DNA of 64,000 nucleotides from Microtetraspora fusca (GTDB lineage Bacteria; Actinomycetota; Actinomycetes; Streptosporangiales; Streptosporangiaceae). The position numbers were made by a program, and so were the translations under genes. A model generated the notes under the pieces. It was not told the origin of the DNA. It did not search any database and saw only the letters and a program-made list of their open reading frames with translations. This document shows positions 25,327 to 35,101 of this stretch, one piece after another (positions within the stretch are counted from its first letter, which is position 1; each line of letters starts with the position of its first letter). The DNA lies in contig NZ_BBYK01000038.1 of assembly GCF_001570365.1 (NCBI RefSeq), positions 106,201 through 170,200 of the forward strand, read 5' to 3'.

Positions 25327-26697
25327 ATGAGTTCACGCTCGGCCGAGACGGGATCGCCCGCCGTTCCGTCCTCGGGATCCGTCGTGATGGGCCTGCTGCA
25401 GCGCCTGGGCCGTTCCCTGATGCTGCCGATCGTCGTGCTGCCCGCCGCCGCGATCCTCAAGCGGTTCGGCCAGCCCGACATGCTGGGGTCCAACGGGCCC
25501 GCGCCCGGCGGCCTGGCGGACGTGTCGGGGTTCGAGTGGGTCGCCCACGTCGCCACCGTGCTGCTCAACGCCGGCGACGCGCTCTTCGACGCCCTGCCGC
25601 TGCTGTTCGCGGTGGGCGTCGCGGTCGGCTTCGCCCGCCGTTCGGACGGCTCGACGGCCGTCGCGGCGCTGGTCGGCTACCTGGTCTTCGACCGGGTGAC
25701 CAAGGGGCTGTTCTTCCAGGCCCCCGTCGTGGACGCGGTGCACAAGCGGGTCGCGCAGACGGTGGTCGGCGCGGACGGCGTGGCGCGGGACACGATCAAC
25801 TGGTCCGCGAACAACCCGACCGGGGTGCTCGGCGGCATCGTCATCGGCGTCGTCACGGCGCTGCTGTGGCAGCGGTACTACCGGATCAAGCTGCCCGCCT
25901 GGCTGGCCTTCTTCGGCGGCCGGCGGTTCGTCCCGATCGTGACGGCCTTCGCCGGGGTCGTGCTCGGCGTCGTCTTCGGCCTGATCTGGCCGCCGGTCGG
26001 CGAGTGGATCAACAGCTTCGGCAAGGTGCTCGCCGACAACAGCGTGGTCGGCGCCGGCGTGTACGGCGTGGCCAACCGCCTGCTCATCCCGCTCGGCCTG
26101 CACCACATCATCAACTCGATCGTGTGGTTCCAGGTGCCCGGCTGCTCGAACGCGGCCGGCGCGCAGTTCGCCGGCGACCTGACCTGCTACCTCCAGGGCG
26201 CGGACGGCTTCGGCTCGTTCATGACCGGCTTCTTCCCGGTCATGATGTTCGGCCTGCCGGCCGCCGCGGTGGCGATCTGGCGGGCCGCTCCCGCCCACCG
26301 GCGTCAGGCCGTCGGCGGCATCATGATCTCCGCGGCGCTGGTCTCCTTCGTCACCGGCATCACCGAGCCGATCGAGTTCGCGTTCATCTTCGTCGCCCCG
26401 CTGCTGTTCGTGGTGCACGCCGTACTCACCGGCGTCTCCATGGCGCTCACCGCCTGGCTGGGGGGACGGCTCGGCTTCGGGTTCTCCGCCGGCGCCACCG
26501 ACGCCCTGCTCAACCTCAGCAAGAGCAACACCCACCAGTTCTGGCTGGTCATGGGCATCGGCGTCGTCTACGCCGTGATCTACTACGCGGTCTTCAGCTT
26601 CCTGATCAAGAAGCTGAACTTCATGACACCGGGCCGCGAACCCGAGCCGGACGTCGACTCCGGCGAGAGCGCGGAGCCGGTCCGCACCCGCCTCTGA
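25327..26697 (+). CDS. nagE: PTS IIC component, N-acetylglucosamine/glucose type
   Basis: Membrane permease of 456 residues that imports and phosphorylates the sugar. The family opening QRLGRSLMLPIVVLPAAAIL, about ten hydrophobic segments, the loop NNPTGVLGG, LGLHHIINSIVWFQ and the substrate-site motif ITEPIEFAFIF are all present; the late GFSAGATDALLN is typical of the GlcNAc branch. ATG at 25327 after TGGAGGAACACCG. No IIB or IIA domain is fused: these are encoded across the divergent promoter. A 42-base gap follows the GntR gene, so co-transcription is likely. Confidence 0.92.
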   Translation: MSSRSAETGSPAVPSSGSVVMGLLQRLGRSLMLPIVVLPAAAILKRFGQPDMLGSNGPAPGGLADVSGFEWVAHVATVLLNAGDALFDALPLLFAVGVAVGFARRSDGSTAVAALVGYLVFDRVTKGLFFQAPVVDAVHKRVAQTVVGADGVARDTINWSANNPTGVLGGIVIGVVTALLWQRYYRIKLPAWLAFFGGRRFVPIVTAFAGVVLGVVFGLIWPPVGEWINSFGKVLADNSVVGAGVYGVANRLLIPLGLHHIINSIVWFQVPGCSNAAGAQFAGDLTCYLQGADGFGSFMTGFFPVMMFGLPAAAVAIWRAAPAHRRQAVGGIMISAALVSFVTGITEPIEFAFIFVAPLLFVVHAVLTGVSMALTAWLGGRLGFGFSAGATDALLNLSKSNTHQFWLVMGIGVVYAVIYYAVFSFLIKKLNFMTPGREPEPDVDSGESAEPVRTRL

Positions 26698-26897
26698 TCC
26701 GGTCAGGGCGAAACTCCGCCCGGCATGCGCCGTAATCCGGCGGGCATCGCTCCAACCGCCTGCCGTACCGGCCGGATCTTGCGCGCATAGCGCCACATCA
26801 CCACCCCTCGGACCGGAAAGTTGGCGGCGTTCGTATCAACCGGCCGGGCCGGAATCTCTAGTAGTCGTCATGTCCGCCGACGAACCCGGGGGTTCCG

Positions 26898-27398
26898 ATG
26901 CCCGTACCGACGCCGCGCCCGATCCGCCTGCCGCGGCTCCTACCCGTTCCCGCCGCCGATCCCGCGTACGACGAGGCCCCGACCGGTCGCCTGTCGGCGG
27001 ACGCGACCGTGCCGGACGACCCGCCCCGGACGTACGGCGCGCTCGCCCTGGCCTCGGGCGGCGGGCCGCTCCTCCACGGGCCGTCCGGCGCGCTGCCCGA
27101 CGAACGGCGGCTGCGCGGCCTCGGCCGCGCCATGGCGGAGATCCTCTGCGGACGCCGTCCGCCCGCCACCGTGCAGGACCGGCTCAGCGAGCGCGCGTAC
27201 GGCGAGCTGATCCGGGCGGGGAAGATGATCGACGCGCCACGGCCGCCCATGGTCGGCGCTCCGCACATCCAGCGGCCGGACGACGGCGTGGTGGAGATGT
27301 GCCTGCTCATCCACTGCGGCCCGCGCAGCCACGCCCTCGCCCTGCGCCTCGAACGCCGCGGCGTCCAGTGGCTCGTCACCGACTTCGAGACCGCGTGA
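26898..27398 (+). CDS. Rv3235-family protein
   Basis: Conserved actinobacterial protein of 166 residues of the Rv3235 family, commonly found beside secA. The N-terminal 60 residues are Pro-rich; the C-terminal half (RAMAEILCGRRPPATVQDRLSERAYGEL in parts, then a strand-rich EMCLLIHCGPRSHALALRLERR) is the conserved part. Function unknown. ATG at 26898 after GGGGG. It converges with secA across a strong terminator. Confidence 0.75.
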   Translation: MPVPTPRPIRLPRLLPVPAADPAYDEAPTGRLSADATVPDDPPRTYGALALASGGGPLLHGPSGALPDERRLRGLGRAMAEILCGRRPPATVQDRLSERAYGELIRAGKMIDAPRPPMVGAPHIQRPDDGVVEMCLLIHCGPRSHALALRLERRGVQWLVTDFETA

Positions 27399-27509
27399 CA
27401 CCAGGGGACGTGCCACCGCCGGACGGCCCGCTGACGCCGAACCGGCCCGTGCCGGCCGATGCGCGCCGACAGGCGCGGTTCACCGTGCGAGCACGGGCCG
27501 TTCCGGCGA

Positions 27510-27553
27510 GAAAAGGGGAGGCCCCCGCCGTCTCTCCGGCGGGGGCCTCCCCT
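27510..27553 (-). terminator. Rho-independent terminator of secA
   Basis: Perfect 17-bp stem (AGGGGAGGCCCCCGCCG at 27514-27530 against 27537-27553, 6-base loop) followed on the minus strand by TTTT, 10 bases after the secA stop. A T tract is unusual among the terminators in this window. Confidence 0.88.
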
Positions 27554-27563
27554 GACCACGCGG

Positions 27564-30380
27564 TCAGGCCTCGGCGTTCCTCGGGTCGCCGTGGCACCGC
27601 TTGTACTTCTTGCCCGAGCCGCACGGGCACGGGGAGTTGCGCTCCACGTTGCCGTACGCGGCGCGCTGCTCCGGCGTGGAACGGACCCGGCTGACCTCGA
27701 CGTCGCCGGTCTCGCCGGGCGCCGTGTAGACCATCTCGCTGGGGCGGGCCGGCTGGCGCAGCGCCCTGGCGATGATCGAGCCCGCCTCGGACACGGCGTC
27801 CCCGTGCTCATGCTCGTGGTCGTGGTCGTGCTCCTCGACGATCGGGTTCGCCTGAACCTCGACCTCGAGGTTGAACAGGTAGCCGGCCGACTCCTCCTTG
27901 ATGCCGTCGAGCATCGCGGCGAACATCTCGAAGCCCTCGCGCTGGTATTCCACCAGCGGGTCCTTCTGCGCATAGGCGCGCATGCCGATGCCCTCCTGGA
28001 GATAGTCCATCTCGTAGAGGTGCTCGCGCCACTTGCGGTCGATCACCGAGAGGATCACCCGGCGCTCCAGCTCGCGCATCGCCTCGGAGCCGAGCTCCTC
28101 CTCGCGCCGCTGGTACGCCTCAAGCGCGTCGGCCTTGATCTTCTCGGCGATGAGCGCGGCGTTCAGGTCCTCGCGGTCGCCGCCGGCCTCCTGCACGAGC
28201 TGCTCGACGGTCAGCGAGATCGGGTAGAGCTGACCGAACGCCTTCCACAGCTTGTCGAGGTCCCACTCCTCGGCGAAGCCCTCGGCCGTGGCGGCCTTGA
28301 CGTAGTCGTCGATCACGTCGGTGACGAAGCCGCGGACCTGCTCGTGCAGGTCGGCGCCCTCAAGCACCCGGCGACGCTCGGCGTAGATCACCTTGCGCTG
28401 CCGGTTCATGACCTCGTCGTACTTGAGGACGTTCTTGCGGATCTCGAAGTTCTGCTGCTCGACCTGGTGCTGGGCGGACGCGATCGCCTTCGAGACGATG
28501 CCGGACTCGATCGGCACATCGTCGGGGATGTTCAGCCGCGTCATGATCATCTCGACCCGCGCCGAGTTGAACAGCCGCATCAGGTCGTCCTCCAGCGACA
28601 GGTAGAACCGGGACTCGCCCGGGTCTCCCTGACGGCCGGAACGGCCGCGGAGCTGGTTGTCGATGCGGCGGGACTCGTGCCGCTCGGTGCCGAGGACGTA
28701 CAGGCCGCCGAGATCGGTGACCTCCTCGTGCTCGGCCTTGACGGCCTCCTTGGCCTTCTCCAGCGCCTCGGTCCAGGCCTTCTCGTACTCGTCGGGGGTC
28801 TCGATCGGAGACAGGCCGCGCTGCTCCAGCTCGAGGGAGGCGCGGAACTCGGGGTTGCCACCGAGCATGATGTCGGTGCCGCGGCCGGCCATGTTGGTCG
28901 CGACCGTGACGGCGCCCTTGCGCCCCGCCTCGGCGACGATCGTGGCCTCACGGGCGTGGTTCTTCGCGTTCAGAACCTCGTGCTGCACGCCCTGGCGCTT
29001 GAGCATCCGCGACAGCTTCTCGGACTTCTCGACGCTGGTCGTGCCGACCAGGACCGGCTGGCCCCGCTCGAAGCGCTCCTTGATGTCCTCGACGCACGCC
29101 TGGAACTTGGCGTCCTCCGTCTTGTAGACGACGTCCGCCTGGTCCTTGCGGACCATCGGCCGGTTCGTCGGGATGGGGACGACGCCCAGCTTGTAGGTCT
29201 GGTGGAACTCGTTGGCCTCGGTCGCGGCGGTGCCGGTCATGCCGCCGAGCTTGGCGTAGAGGCGGAAGTAGTTCTGCAGGGTGATGGTGGCGAGGGTCTG
29301 GTTCTCGTCCTTGACCTTCACCCCCTCCTTGGCCTCGATGGCCTGGTGCATGCCCTCGTTGTAGCGGCGGCCGTGCAGCACGCGCCCGGTGAACTCGTCG
29401 ACGATCAGGACCTCGCCGTCGACGACGATGTAGTCCTTGTCCTTCTTGAACAGTTCCTTGGCCTTGAGCGCGTTGTTGAGGAACTGCACCAGGTGGGTGT
29501 GCTCGGGCTTGTAGAGGTTGTCGATGCCGAGCCAGTCCTCGACCTTCTCGACACCGGCCTCCAGGACGCCGACCGTGCGCTTCTTCTCGTCGACGACGTA
29601 GTCGCCGGTGCTCTCCTCGCCGTCCTTGCCCTCGGCGCCCCGGCGGAGCCTGGGCACGATCTTGGCGAACTCGGCGTACCACTTGCCGGACTGCTCGCCG
29701 GGGCCGGAGATGATCAGTGGGGTGCGCGCCTCGTCGATGAGGATCGAGTCCACCTCGTCGACGATCGCGAAGTTGTGGCCGCGCTGGACGCACTCCTCGA
29801 TGGACCACGCCATGTTGTCGCGGAGGTAGTCGAAGCCGAACTCGTTGTTCGTGCCGTACGTGATGTCGGCGTTGTACTGCTTGCGCCGCTCGTCCGGCGG
29901 CATGTTGGCGAGGATGACGCCGACCTCGAGGCCGAGGAAGCGGTGGACGCGGCCCATGGTCTCGGCGTCGCGCTTGGCGAGGTAGTCGTTGACCGTGACG
30001 ACGTGGACGCCTTTGCCGGAGATCGCGTTCAGGTAGGCGGGGAGAGTACAGGTGAGCGTCTTGCCCTCACCGGTGCGCATCTCGGAGATGTTGCCCATGT
30101 GCAGGTTCGCGCCGCCCATGAGCTGCACGTCGTACGGGCGCTGCCCCAGGACCCTGCGCGCGGCCTCCCGGACGGTGGCGAACGCCTCGGGCAGCAGGTC
30201 GTCGAGCGACTCGCCGTCGGCGTGGCGCTGCCGGTACTCGTCGGTCAGGGCACGCAGCTCGGCGTCGGACAGGCTCTTGAAGTCTTCTTCAATGGAGTTG
30301 ACCTGCTCGGCGATTCGCTTGAGCTTGCGCAGAGTCTTGCCCTCGCCGGCGCGAAGGATCTTGTCGAGAATGGCTGCCAC
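27564..30380 (-). CDS. secA: Preprotein translocase subunit SecA
   Basis: Essential ATPase motor that drives unfolded preproteins through SecYEG. 938 residues from the GTG at 30380 ([20 protein letters not shown]), which has GAGGAGC upstream; longer frames have no homology. Walker A GEGKT at 104-108 within [15 protein letters not shown]-like [16 protein letters not shown], the preprotein cross-linking region, [12 protein letters not shown] (motif VI) and the helical wing and scaffold. The C-terminus keeps the zinc/SecB-type tail [15 protein letters not shown] histidine/acid-rich linker ([13 protein letters not shown]) precedes it. This is the housekeeping SecA1 type. Confidence 0.97.
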   Translation of the reverse strand: MAAILDKILRAGEGKTLRKLKRIAEQVNSIEEDFKSLSDAELRALTDEYRQRHADGESLDDLLPEAFATVREAARRVLGQRPYDVQLMGGANLHMGNISEMRTGEGKTLTCTLPAYLNAISGKGVHVVTVNDYLAKRDAETMGRVHRFLGLEVGVILANMPPDERRKQYNADITYGTNNEFGFDYLRDNMAWSIEECVQRGHNFAIVDEVDSILIDEARTPLIISGPGEQSGKWYAEFAKIVPRLRRGAEGKDGEESTGDYVVDEKKRTVGVLEAGVEKVEDWLGIDNLYKPEHTHLVQFLNNALKAKELFKKDKDYIVVDGEVLIVDEFTGRVLHGRRYNEGMHQAIEAKEGVKVKDENQTLATITLQNYFRLYAKLGGMTGTAATEANEFHQTYKLGVVPIPTNRPMVRKDQADVVYKTEDAKFQACVEDIKERFERGQPVLVGTTSVEKSEKLSRMLKRQGVQHEVLNAKNHAREATIVAEAGRKGAVTVATNMAGRGTDIMLGGNPEFRASLELEQRGLSPIETPDEYEKAWTEALEKAKEAVKAEHEEVTDLGGLYVLGTERHESRRIDNQLRGRSGRQGDPGESRFYLSLEDDLMRLFNSARVEMIMTRLNIPDDVPIESGIVSKAIASAQHQVEQQNFEIRKNVLKYDEVMNRQRKVIYAERRRVLEGADLHEQVRGFVTDVIDDYVKAATAEGFAEEWDLDKLWKAFGQLYPISLTVEQLVQEAGGDREDLNAALIAEKIKADALEAYQRREEELGSEAMRELERRVILSVIDRKWREHLYEMDYLQEGIGMRAYAQKDPLVEYQREGFEMFAAMLDGIKEESAGYLFNLEVEVQANPIVEEHDHDHEHEHGDAVSEAGSIIARALRQPARPSEMVYTAPGETGDVEVSRVRSTPEQRAAYGNVERNSPCPCGSGKKYKRCHGDPRNAEA

Positions 30381-30585
30381 TTTTAGTAAAGCTCCTCGCA
30401 GGTCTACCCCGGCGGATCCACCGGAGTGTGAGGACGAGACATACTTCCCCGCTGCCATCGTAGGCCGTTCCTCCACCGGACACAGCCACCGTGGAGAGGA
30501 CGGAGCGGCGTCATTACAACGGCCGAAGCCTCTCAGTCGTTCCCCGGCTCGCATACCGACAAGGCCATCGGGTAGAAAACGTTGT

Positions 30586-30861
30586 ATGGCAGAAAGCGCA
30601 CATCAGGGCAGTCATGGCGGAAGCCCCAAGTCTTGGCTCGCCGTCATCATCATCGTCGCCGGTTTCACCGTCGGCGGCGTCGGCCTCACTCTTGGCCCGA
30701 GTTGGATCACCTTCTGGGTCGGAGCGGGCATCTGCGCGGTCGGCGGCGTGGTCGCCCTCCTCGTCGACATCTTGTCCGATGTGATCATCGACGCTCCGCG
30801 GGTGATGCCAGAGCGCGAGCACCACTCCCCCTTCGAGCACCACGAGCTGACCCACCACTGA
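30586..30861 (+). CDS. HGxxPAAW-like small membrane protein
   Basis: Membrane protein of 91 residues starting [17 protein letters not shown], close to the HGxxPAAW motif family of streptomycetes, followed by two transmembrane helices (about residues 18-40 and 44-68) and a His/Glu-rich tail ([16 protein letters not shown]) that could bind metal. Function unknown. No strong ribosome-binding site. It diverges from secA and precedes the glycosylase gene by 60 bases. Confidence 0.65.
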   Translation: MAESAHQGSHGGSPKSWLAVIIIVAGFTVGGVGLTLGPSWITFWVGAGICAVGGVVALLVDILSDVIIDAPRVMPEREHHSPFEHHELTHH

Positions 30862-30920
30862 TCCAGCCCTGCACACCGTCGTAAGCGTTTTGTCGGTCAC
30901 AGCGTCTAACATCGGCCGCT

Positions 30921-32159
30921 GTGACGGACCTGACAGCAGACGAGGCCCGCAGGATCATCCTCCGGGCCCAGGGTTTCCTCGGCGCCCGCTCCCGGAGTGG
31001 CGGAGTGCGCGGCATGCTCCGACGCGTGGGCGCGGTACAACTCGACACCATCTCGGTGCTCGCCCGTTCTCATGAACTCGTCGCGTACGCCCGGCTCGGG
31101 GCCATCGGCCGGGCGGCCGCCGAGCGGGCGTACTGGCACGATCCGGCGCAGGCCTTCGAATACTGGTGCCACGCCGCCTGCATCCTTCCCCTCGAACACT
31201 GGCCCCTGTACGCGTTCCGCCGCCGCGCCTACCGGGAGCGGCGGTACCGCTGGCACGAGGTGCCGCCCACGATCGACAAGATCCTGGAGCAGGTCCGCCA
31301 GGACGGCCCGATCACCACGACCGACATCGGCGGCGCCAAAAACGGTGGCCCCTGGTGGGACTGGTCCGACGCCAAGATCTCGATCGAGTACCTGCTGGAC
31401 ATCGGTGAGGTGGTCTGCACCCGGCGGATCGGCTGGCGGCGCGTCTACGACCTGGCCGAGCGGGCCGTCCCCCGCGAGCTGCTCGATCGGGAGATGACCG
31501 ACGCGGAGGGCGTGGCCGCGCTCACCGCGATCGCCGGCCGTTCCCTCGGCGTGGCGACGCGGGCCGACCTCGTCGACTTCACCCGGGTCAGGGGCGGGTA
31601 CGCGGAACTCCTCGACGACGCGCTGGAGAGCGGGGCCGCCGGGCTGGTGCCGGTCCGCGTCTCCGGCTGGCCGGCCGCGCGGTCGCGACGGGGCACGGCG
31701 GGTGACGGAGCGGCCAACGCCTGGGCCGATCCGGCCGCCATGGAGAGCGAGCCCCGCGGACGGCACCGCACGACGCTGCTGTCCCCCTTCGACTCGCTCA
31801 TCTGGGAACGGGCGCGCGCCGAGCGCGTCTTCGGGCTGAACCACCGTCTGGAGGCGTACGTCCCGAAGCACAAGCGCGTGCACGGGTACTTCGCGATGCC
31901 GGTGCTGGCCGGCGGGCGGATCGTCGGCCGGGTGGACCCGGCCCGCGAGGGGTCGGTCCTCGTCGCCCGGCAGGTCGGGTTCGAGCCGGGGCTCCGACCG
32001 GCCGCGGCCGTCGAGGCGATGCGGGACGCGCTGTGGGAGGCCGCGAGCTGGGTCGGCTGCACGAGCGTCCGTGTCGAGCGCGTCACCTCGCCCGAGCACG
32101 AGGGCCCGCTCCGCGCCGCGCTCGCCGCTCAGGCGGAGCCGCCGGACGGTCCCGCCTGA
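30921..32159 (+). CDS. HTH_42 family DNA glycosylase, AlkX/YcaQ type
   Basis: Winged-helix DNA glycosylase of 412 residues related to E. coli YcaQ (AlkX), which unhooks interstrand cross-links and removes bulky N-alkylated purines. The active-site element reads VQLDT, i.e. Gln-hydrophobic-Asp as in AlkX rather than the QxQ of the antibiotic-linked AlkZ enzymes. EYWCHAACILPLEHW and TTLLSPFDSLIWERAR are further family blocks. GTG at 30921. Convergent with the response-regulator gene with only 7 bases between stops. Confidence 0.85.
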   Translation: MTDLTADEARRIILRAQGFLGARSRSGGVRGMLRRVGAVQLDTISVLARSHELVAYARLGAIGRAAAERAYWHDPAQAFEYWCHAACILPLEHWPLYAFRRRAYRERRYRWHEVPPTIDKILEQVRQDGPITTTDIGGAKNGGPWWDWSDAKISIEYLLDIGEVVCTRRIGWRRVYDLAERAVPRELLDREMTDAEGVAALTAIAGRSLGVATRADLVDFTRVRGGYAELLDDALESGAAGLVPVRVSGWPAARSRRGTAGDGAANAWADPAAMESEPRGRHRTTLLSPFDSLIWERARAERVFGLNHRLEAYVPKHKRVHGYFAMPVLAGGRIVGRVDPAREGSVLVARQVGFEPGLRPAAAVEAMRDALWEAASWVGCTSVRVERVTSPEHEGPLRAALAAQAEPPDGPA

Positions 32160-32166
32160 GCCACCG

Positions 32167-32847
32167 TCAGGTGATCTCCAGCAGGCGCTCCCGGACGGCG
32201 TAGACCACCGCCTCCATCCGGGAGTGCAGCTGGAGCTTCTCCAGGATGTTGCGCACGTGGTTCTTGACGGTGTTCTCGGAGATGAACAGGTCCTTGGCGA
32301 TCTCGCGGTTGTTCATGCCCTTGGCGACCAGCCGGAGCACCTCCATCTCGCGGTCGGTCAGCCGGGGCACCGGGAGCTGCGGCGGCCGTTCGGCCTCCTT
32401 GCGGCTCATGTGCTGGAACTCGCTGATCAGCTTGGCCGCCATCGCCGGGTTGATGAGCGACTGGCCCTCGTGGACGCCGCGCACGGCGTCGGGCACCTCA
32501 TCGAGTTGGACGTCCTTGAGGAGGTAGCCGGTCGCGCCGGCCTTGATCGCGTCGAAGAGGTCCTCCTCCTCGTCGCTCACGGTCAGCATGATGATCCGCG
32601 TGCTCGGCACCGACTCCTTGATGCTCCTCGTCGCCCCGATGCCGTCCTGCCGGGGCATCCGGACGTCCATGAGCACCACGTCGGGAAGCAACCGGCCGGC
32701 GAGCTCCACCGCCTCCTGGCCGTCGCTCGCCTCGCCGACCACCTCGATGTCGTCCTCGGCCGCCAGCGCGAGCTCCAGGCTGCGGCGGATCAGCGCGTGG
32801 TCGTCCACGATGAGGACACGGATCGGCTCACCGCTTCGCTCCCTCAC
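32167..32847 (-). CDS. Orphan NarL-family response regulator
   Basis: Response regulator of 226 residues with receiver Asp61 (LMDVRMPRQDG), acidic pair VDDH at 14-17 and a LuxR-type helix-turn-helix (LTDREMEVLRLVAKGMNNRE...SENTVKNHV). GTG at 32847 after AAGGAGG. No kinase gene is adjacent. An orphan regulator between secA and hpf is also found in streptomycetes, so the placement is a conserved feature. It may be activated by a distant kinase or act unphosphorylated. Confidence 0.88.
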   Translation of the reverse strand: MRERSGEPIRVLIVDDHALIRRSLELALAAEDDIEVVGEASDGQEAVELAGRLLPDVVLMDVRMPRQDGIGATRSIKESVPSTRIIMLTVSDEEEDLFDAIKAGATGYLLKDVQLDEVPDAVRGVHEGQSLINPAMAAKLISEFQHMSRKEAERPPQLPVPRLTDREMEVLRLVAKGMNNREIAKDLFISENTVKNHVRNILEKLQLHSRMEAVVYAVRERLLEIT

Positions 32848-32980
32848 TTCTCCTCCTTGCGGGGGTCAAGGTAGCCGGATCGCCATCATTACACGGCTTC
32901 CGGCGCGAGAGAGGATCTTCGTTCGCGGGGGGCGGGCCGGGCCCGTGGATTCCGCGGGGCGCGGAATCCACGGGTGGCTC

Positions 32981-33631
32981 CTATCGCTCGACCAATCTGA
33001 GCACGCCGTAGTTGTAGCCGCGCCGGCGGTAGACGACGCTCGGCTGCCCGCTCTCCTTGTCTCTGAAGAGGAAGAAGTCGTGCCCGACGAGCTCCATCTC
33101 GAGCAGAGCCTGGTCGATGGTCATCGGGTCGGCCTCGTGGAACTTCTCCCGGACGACGAGCGGCCCCTCGCCGTCCATCTCGATCTGTACGATCGGTTCC
33201 TCATACGCAGTCTGCTGCGGGACCTCGGTCCGGGGCTCAACCTGGGGCGAGGGCTCGGTGACCTCCGGTATGGCCTCGCCCAGTCCGGCGGTGAGGACGC
33301 CCACTGAGGGCGGGCAGCTCTTCCCGTGATGGATCTTGCGCCGGTCCGCAAGCTTGCGCATGCGCGCCTCCAGCTTGCCCAGCGCGAGGTCCAGCGCCGC
33401 GAAGCGATCGTCCGCCGCGGCCTCGGCGCGGATGGCCGGGCCTCGGGAGCGGACCGTCAGCTCCACGCGTTCCCGCTGATCGCTCATCCGAGGATTCCGC
33501 TCCTTGGACACTTCCACGTCCGCCCGGATGAGCCGGTTGTCCAGTCGCTCGATTCTGGCCAGCTTCGTGGTCACGTGCTCACGGAATCGGTCACTCACAC
33601 CGGTGTGCCGTCCCTTGACGATGATGTCCAC
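32981..33631 (-). CDS. hpf: Ribosome hibernation promoting factor, long form
   Basis: Long HPF of 216 residues that dimerises ribosomes into inactive 100S particles in stationary phase or stress. N-terminal domain (1-100; VDIIVKGRHTGVSDRFREHVTTKL, RAEAAADDRFAALDLALGKLEARMRKLADR in parts) binds the 30S decoding centre; an acidic/proline linker follows; the C-terminal dimerisation domain starts at about 155 (VREKFHEADPMTIDQALLEMELVGHDFFLFRDKESG in parts). GTG at 33631 is preceded by AAGGGGGGC. A structured leader lies upstream. Confidence 0.95.
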   Translation of the reverse strand: MDIIVKGRHTGVSDRFREHVTTKLARIERLDNRLIRADVEVSKERNPRMSDQRERVELTVRSRGPAIRAEAAADDRFAALDLALGKLEARMRKLADRRKIHHGKSCPPSVGVLTAGLGEAIPEVTEPSPQVEPRTEVPQQTAYEEPIVQIEMDGEGPLVVREKFHEADPMTIDQALLEMELVGHDFFLFRDKESGQPSVVYRRRGYNYGVLRLVER

Positions 33632-33739
33632 GCAAAAGCCCCCCTTCGCATCTCGACTGTGATGGAGAGCGCAACGCGCTCGCGGCACCCGTCCGGCCGA
33701 CCTGGTCTTCGTCCCCACATCCGCCTGCTGAGGGTTTCG

Positions 33740-33960
33740 CAGCTCTTTGCCACTAGCGCCCTTCTCTCCTTGCGGGGGACATCTGGACCCCCGGGAAGGC
33801 AGGACTTACCTCTAAGCCGCACCGTGATCGGACGACCAAGAGTCGCCTTACGTGGACCGTTTCGCCTGCGGCTGGCATCGGCTAGCAGAACCGGCCCCCT
33901 CAAGGGGGTCGATCCGGCGCAACCACGGACCCGAACGGGTGCCATGTCCTGAACGCTAGT
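33740..33960 (-). ncRNA. Putative structured RNA leader of hpf (raiA-RNA-like)
   Basis: Read on the minus strand, ACTAGCG (33960-33954) can pair with CGCTAGT (33758-33752), extendable by two G-U pairs, closing a 209-nt segment. Inside are several local hairpins, including ACCCG-TT-CGGGT, a CCCCC/GGGGG stem at 33895-33908 and a GGCGAC/GTCGTC stem near 33840. No gene fits here. The raiA RNA class, known upstream of raiA/hpf genes in Firmicutes and Actinobacteria, has about this size and location; membership is inferred and not tested. Confidence 0.55.
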
Positions 33961-34188
33961 CGCTGCCGGGCCGAATGTCAGCCGCGTGTCCCGCCGATTG
34001 ATCACAGCCGGTGACCTCCAGGGGGATCCGCCCTCCGCGCCACCGGTCCGGCGCGGACGGTTCACCCCTGCCGCACAGGGGTATCAGTGCCCGCTGAACA
34101 GGACTTCCTGTCCATCACGGACCAAAGTTGTGGCATCGGACACAGGGCCTGGATCGATCGTTTCTTTACCCTCCGTCAACCGCGTGAT
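33961..34188. other. Gap between comF and the hpf leader
   Basis: About 230 bases with no supported gene. It presumably holds the hpf promoter. The sequence here is somewhat less GC-rich (for example around 34140-34185) than the genes beside it. Confidence 0.4.
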
Positions 34189-35007
34189 CTATGTCTCCCC
34201 GGCGTGTCGCGCCGCCGGATTCCGGTCCCTGGCCCGGGTTCTCGGCGTGGCGGCGACGGTGATCGCCAGCGGCACCTCTGCGCCGGCCTCCCGTACGGCG
34301 CGGGCCGCCTCCGCGAGGGTCGCGCCGGTGGTGACGATGTCGTCGACCAGCAGGACGGCGCCCACGCGGCCCCCAGAGGGCCGTGCAGTGCCGGTACGGC
34401 CGGGGACTACCACGAATGCGTCCCGCAGGTTGGCGGCCCGCTGCGTGGAGCTGAGGCCCGCCTGGTCCGCCACCCGGCGGCCCTGCCGCAGCATCGGCGC
34501 GGCGGCGACCGGAAGCCCGCGCCGCCGCAGCAGTTTCGCCGCCCCGGACGTGATCACGCCGACTGGGTCGTGGCCGCGCCTCCGCGACGCGGCGCGGGCG
34601 CTGGGCACGGGCACCAGGGCGATCTGGCCGGGCAGCGCGCCCCGAGCCGCGGCCGCGGACCGCCCCGCCGGCCCGCCGCGTTCGGCTCCGACGCGCCCCG
34701 TGTCGACGGAGGGACGCCAGGCGTGGGCCGCGAGGGCGCTCTCCGCGACCTCGGCCAGGACCGCCGACAGCAGAGGAGCCAGGGCCGTACGGCCGCGCTC
34801 CTTGTAGGCCAGCAGGACACGGCGGGCGGCGCCGTCGTAACAGGTCGCCGACCAGCACTCGGGCAGGTCGGGAGGAGCCGGGTCGGGTGGGCGCGGCGCC
34901 GGCTCGCGGAGGATCTCCTCCAGGCAGAGCGGGCAGACAAGCGCGCCGGGCTCGCCGCACCCGGCGCAGCGGGGCGGCAGGACCAGGTCGAGCAGGGCCG
35001 CGAGCAC
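34189..35007 (-). CDS. comF: ComF-family phosphoribosyltransferase-like protein
   Basis: ComF-like protein of 272 residues: an N-terminal zinc-finger-like segment (CAGCG ... CPLC) followed by a type I PRTase fold with the PRPP loop VLLVDDIVTTGATL. Related to competence protein ComFC/GntX; in actinobacteria the role is unclear. A disordered Pro/Ala-rich insert separates the domains. GTG at 35007. It follows lpqB by 94 bases, as usual in actinobacterial mtrAB-lpqB loci. Confidence 0.85.
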   Translation of the reverse strand: MLAALLDLVLPPRCAGCGEPGALVCPLCLEEILREPAPRPPDPAPPDLPECWSATCYDGAARRVLLAYKERGRTALAPLLSAVLAEVAESALAAHAWRPSVDTGRVGAERGGPAGRSAAAARGALPGQIALVPVPSARAASRRRGHDPVGVITSGAAKLLRRRGLPVAAAPMLRQGRRVADQAGLSSTQRAANLRDAFVVVPGRTGTARPSGGRVGAVLLVDDIVTTGATLAEAARAVREAGAEVPLAITVAATPRTRARDRNPAARHAGET

Positions 35008-35101
35008 CCGCCCACCCTGCCAGGGACCACCGACAGTTCCGGCCCGGCGCTGCTCCCGTTCCGGCCGGTCACGCCCCGGTACAGCCCCCTCAGACCGTCT
35101 G

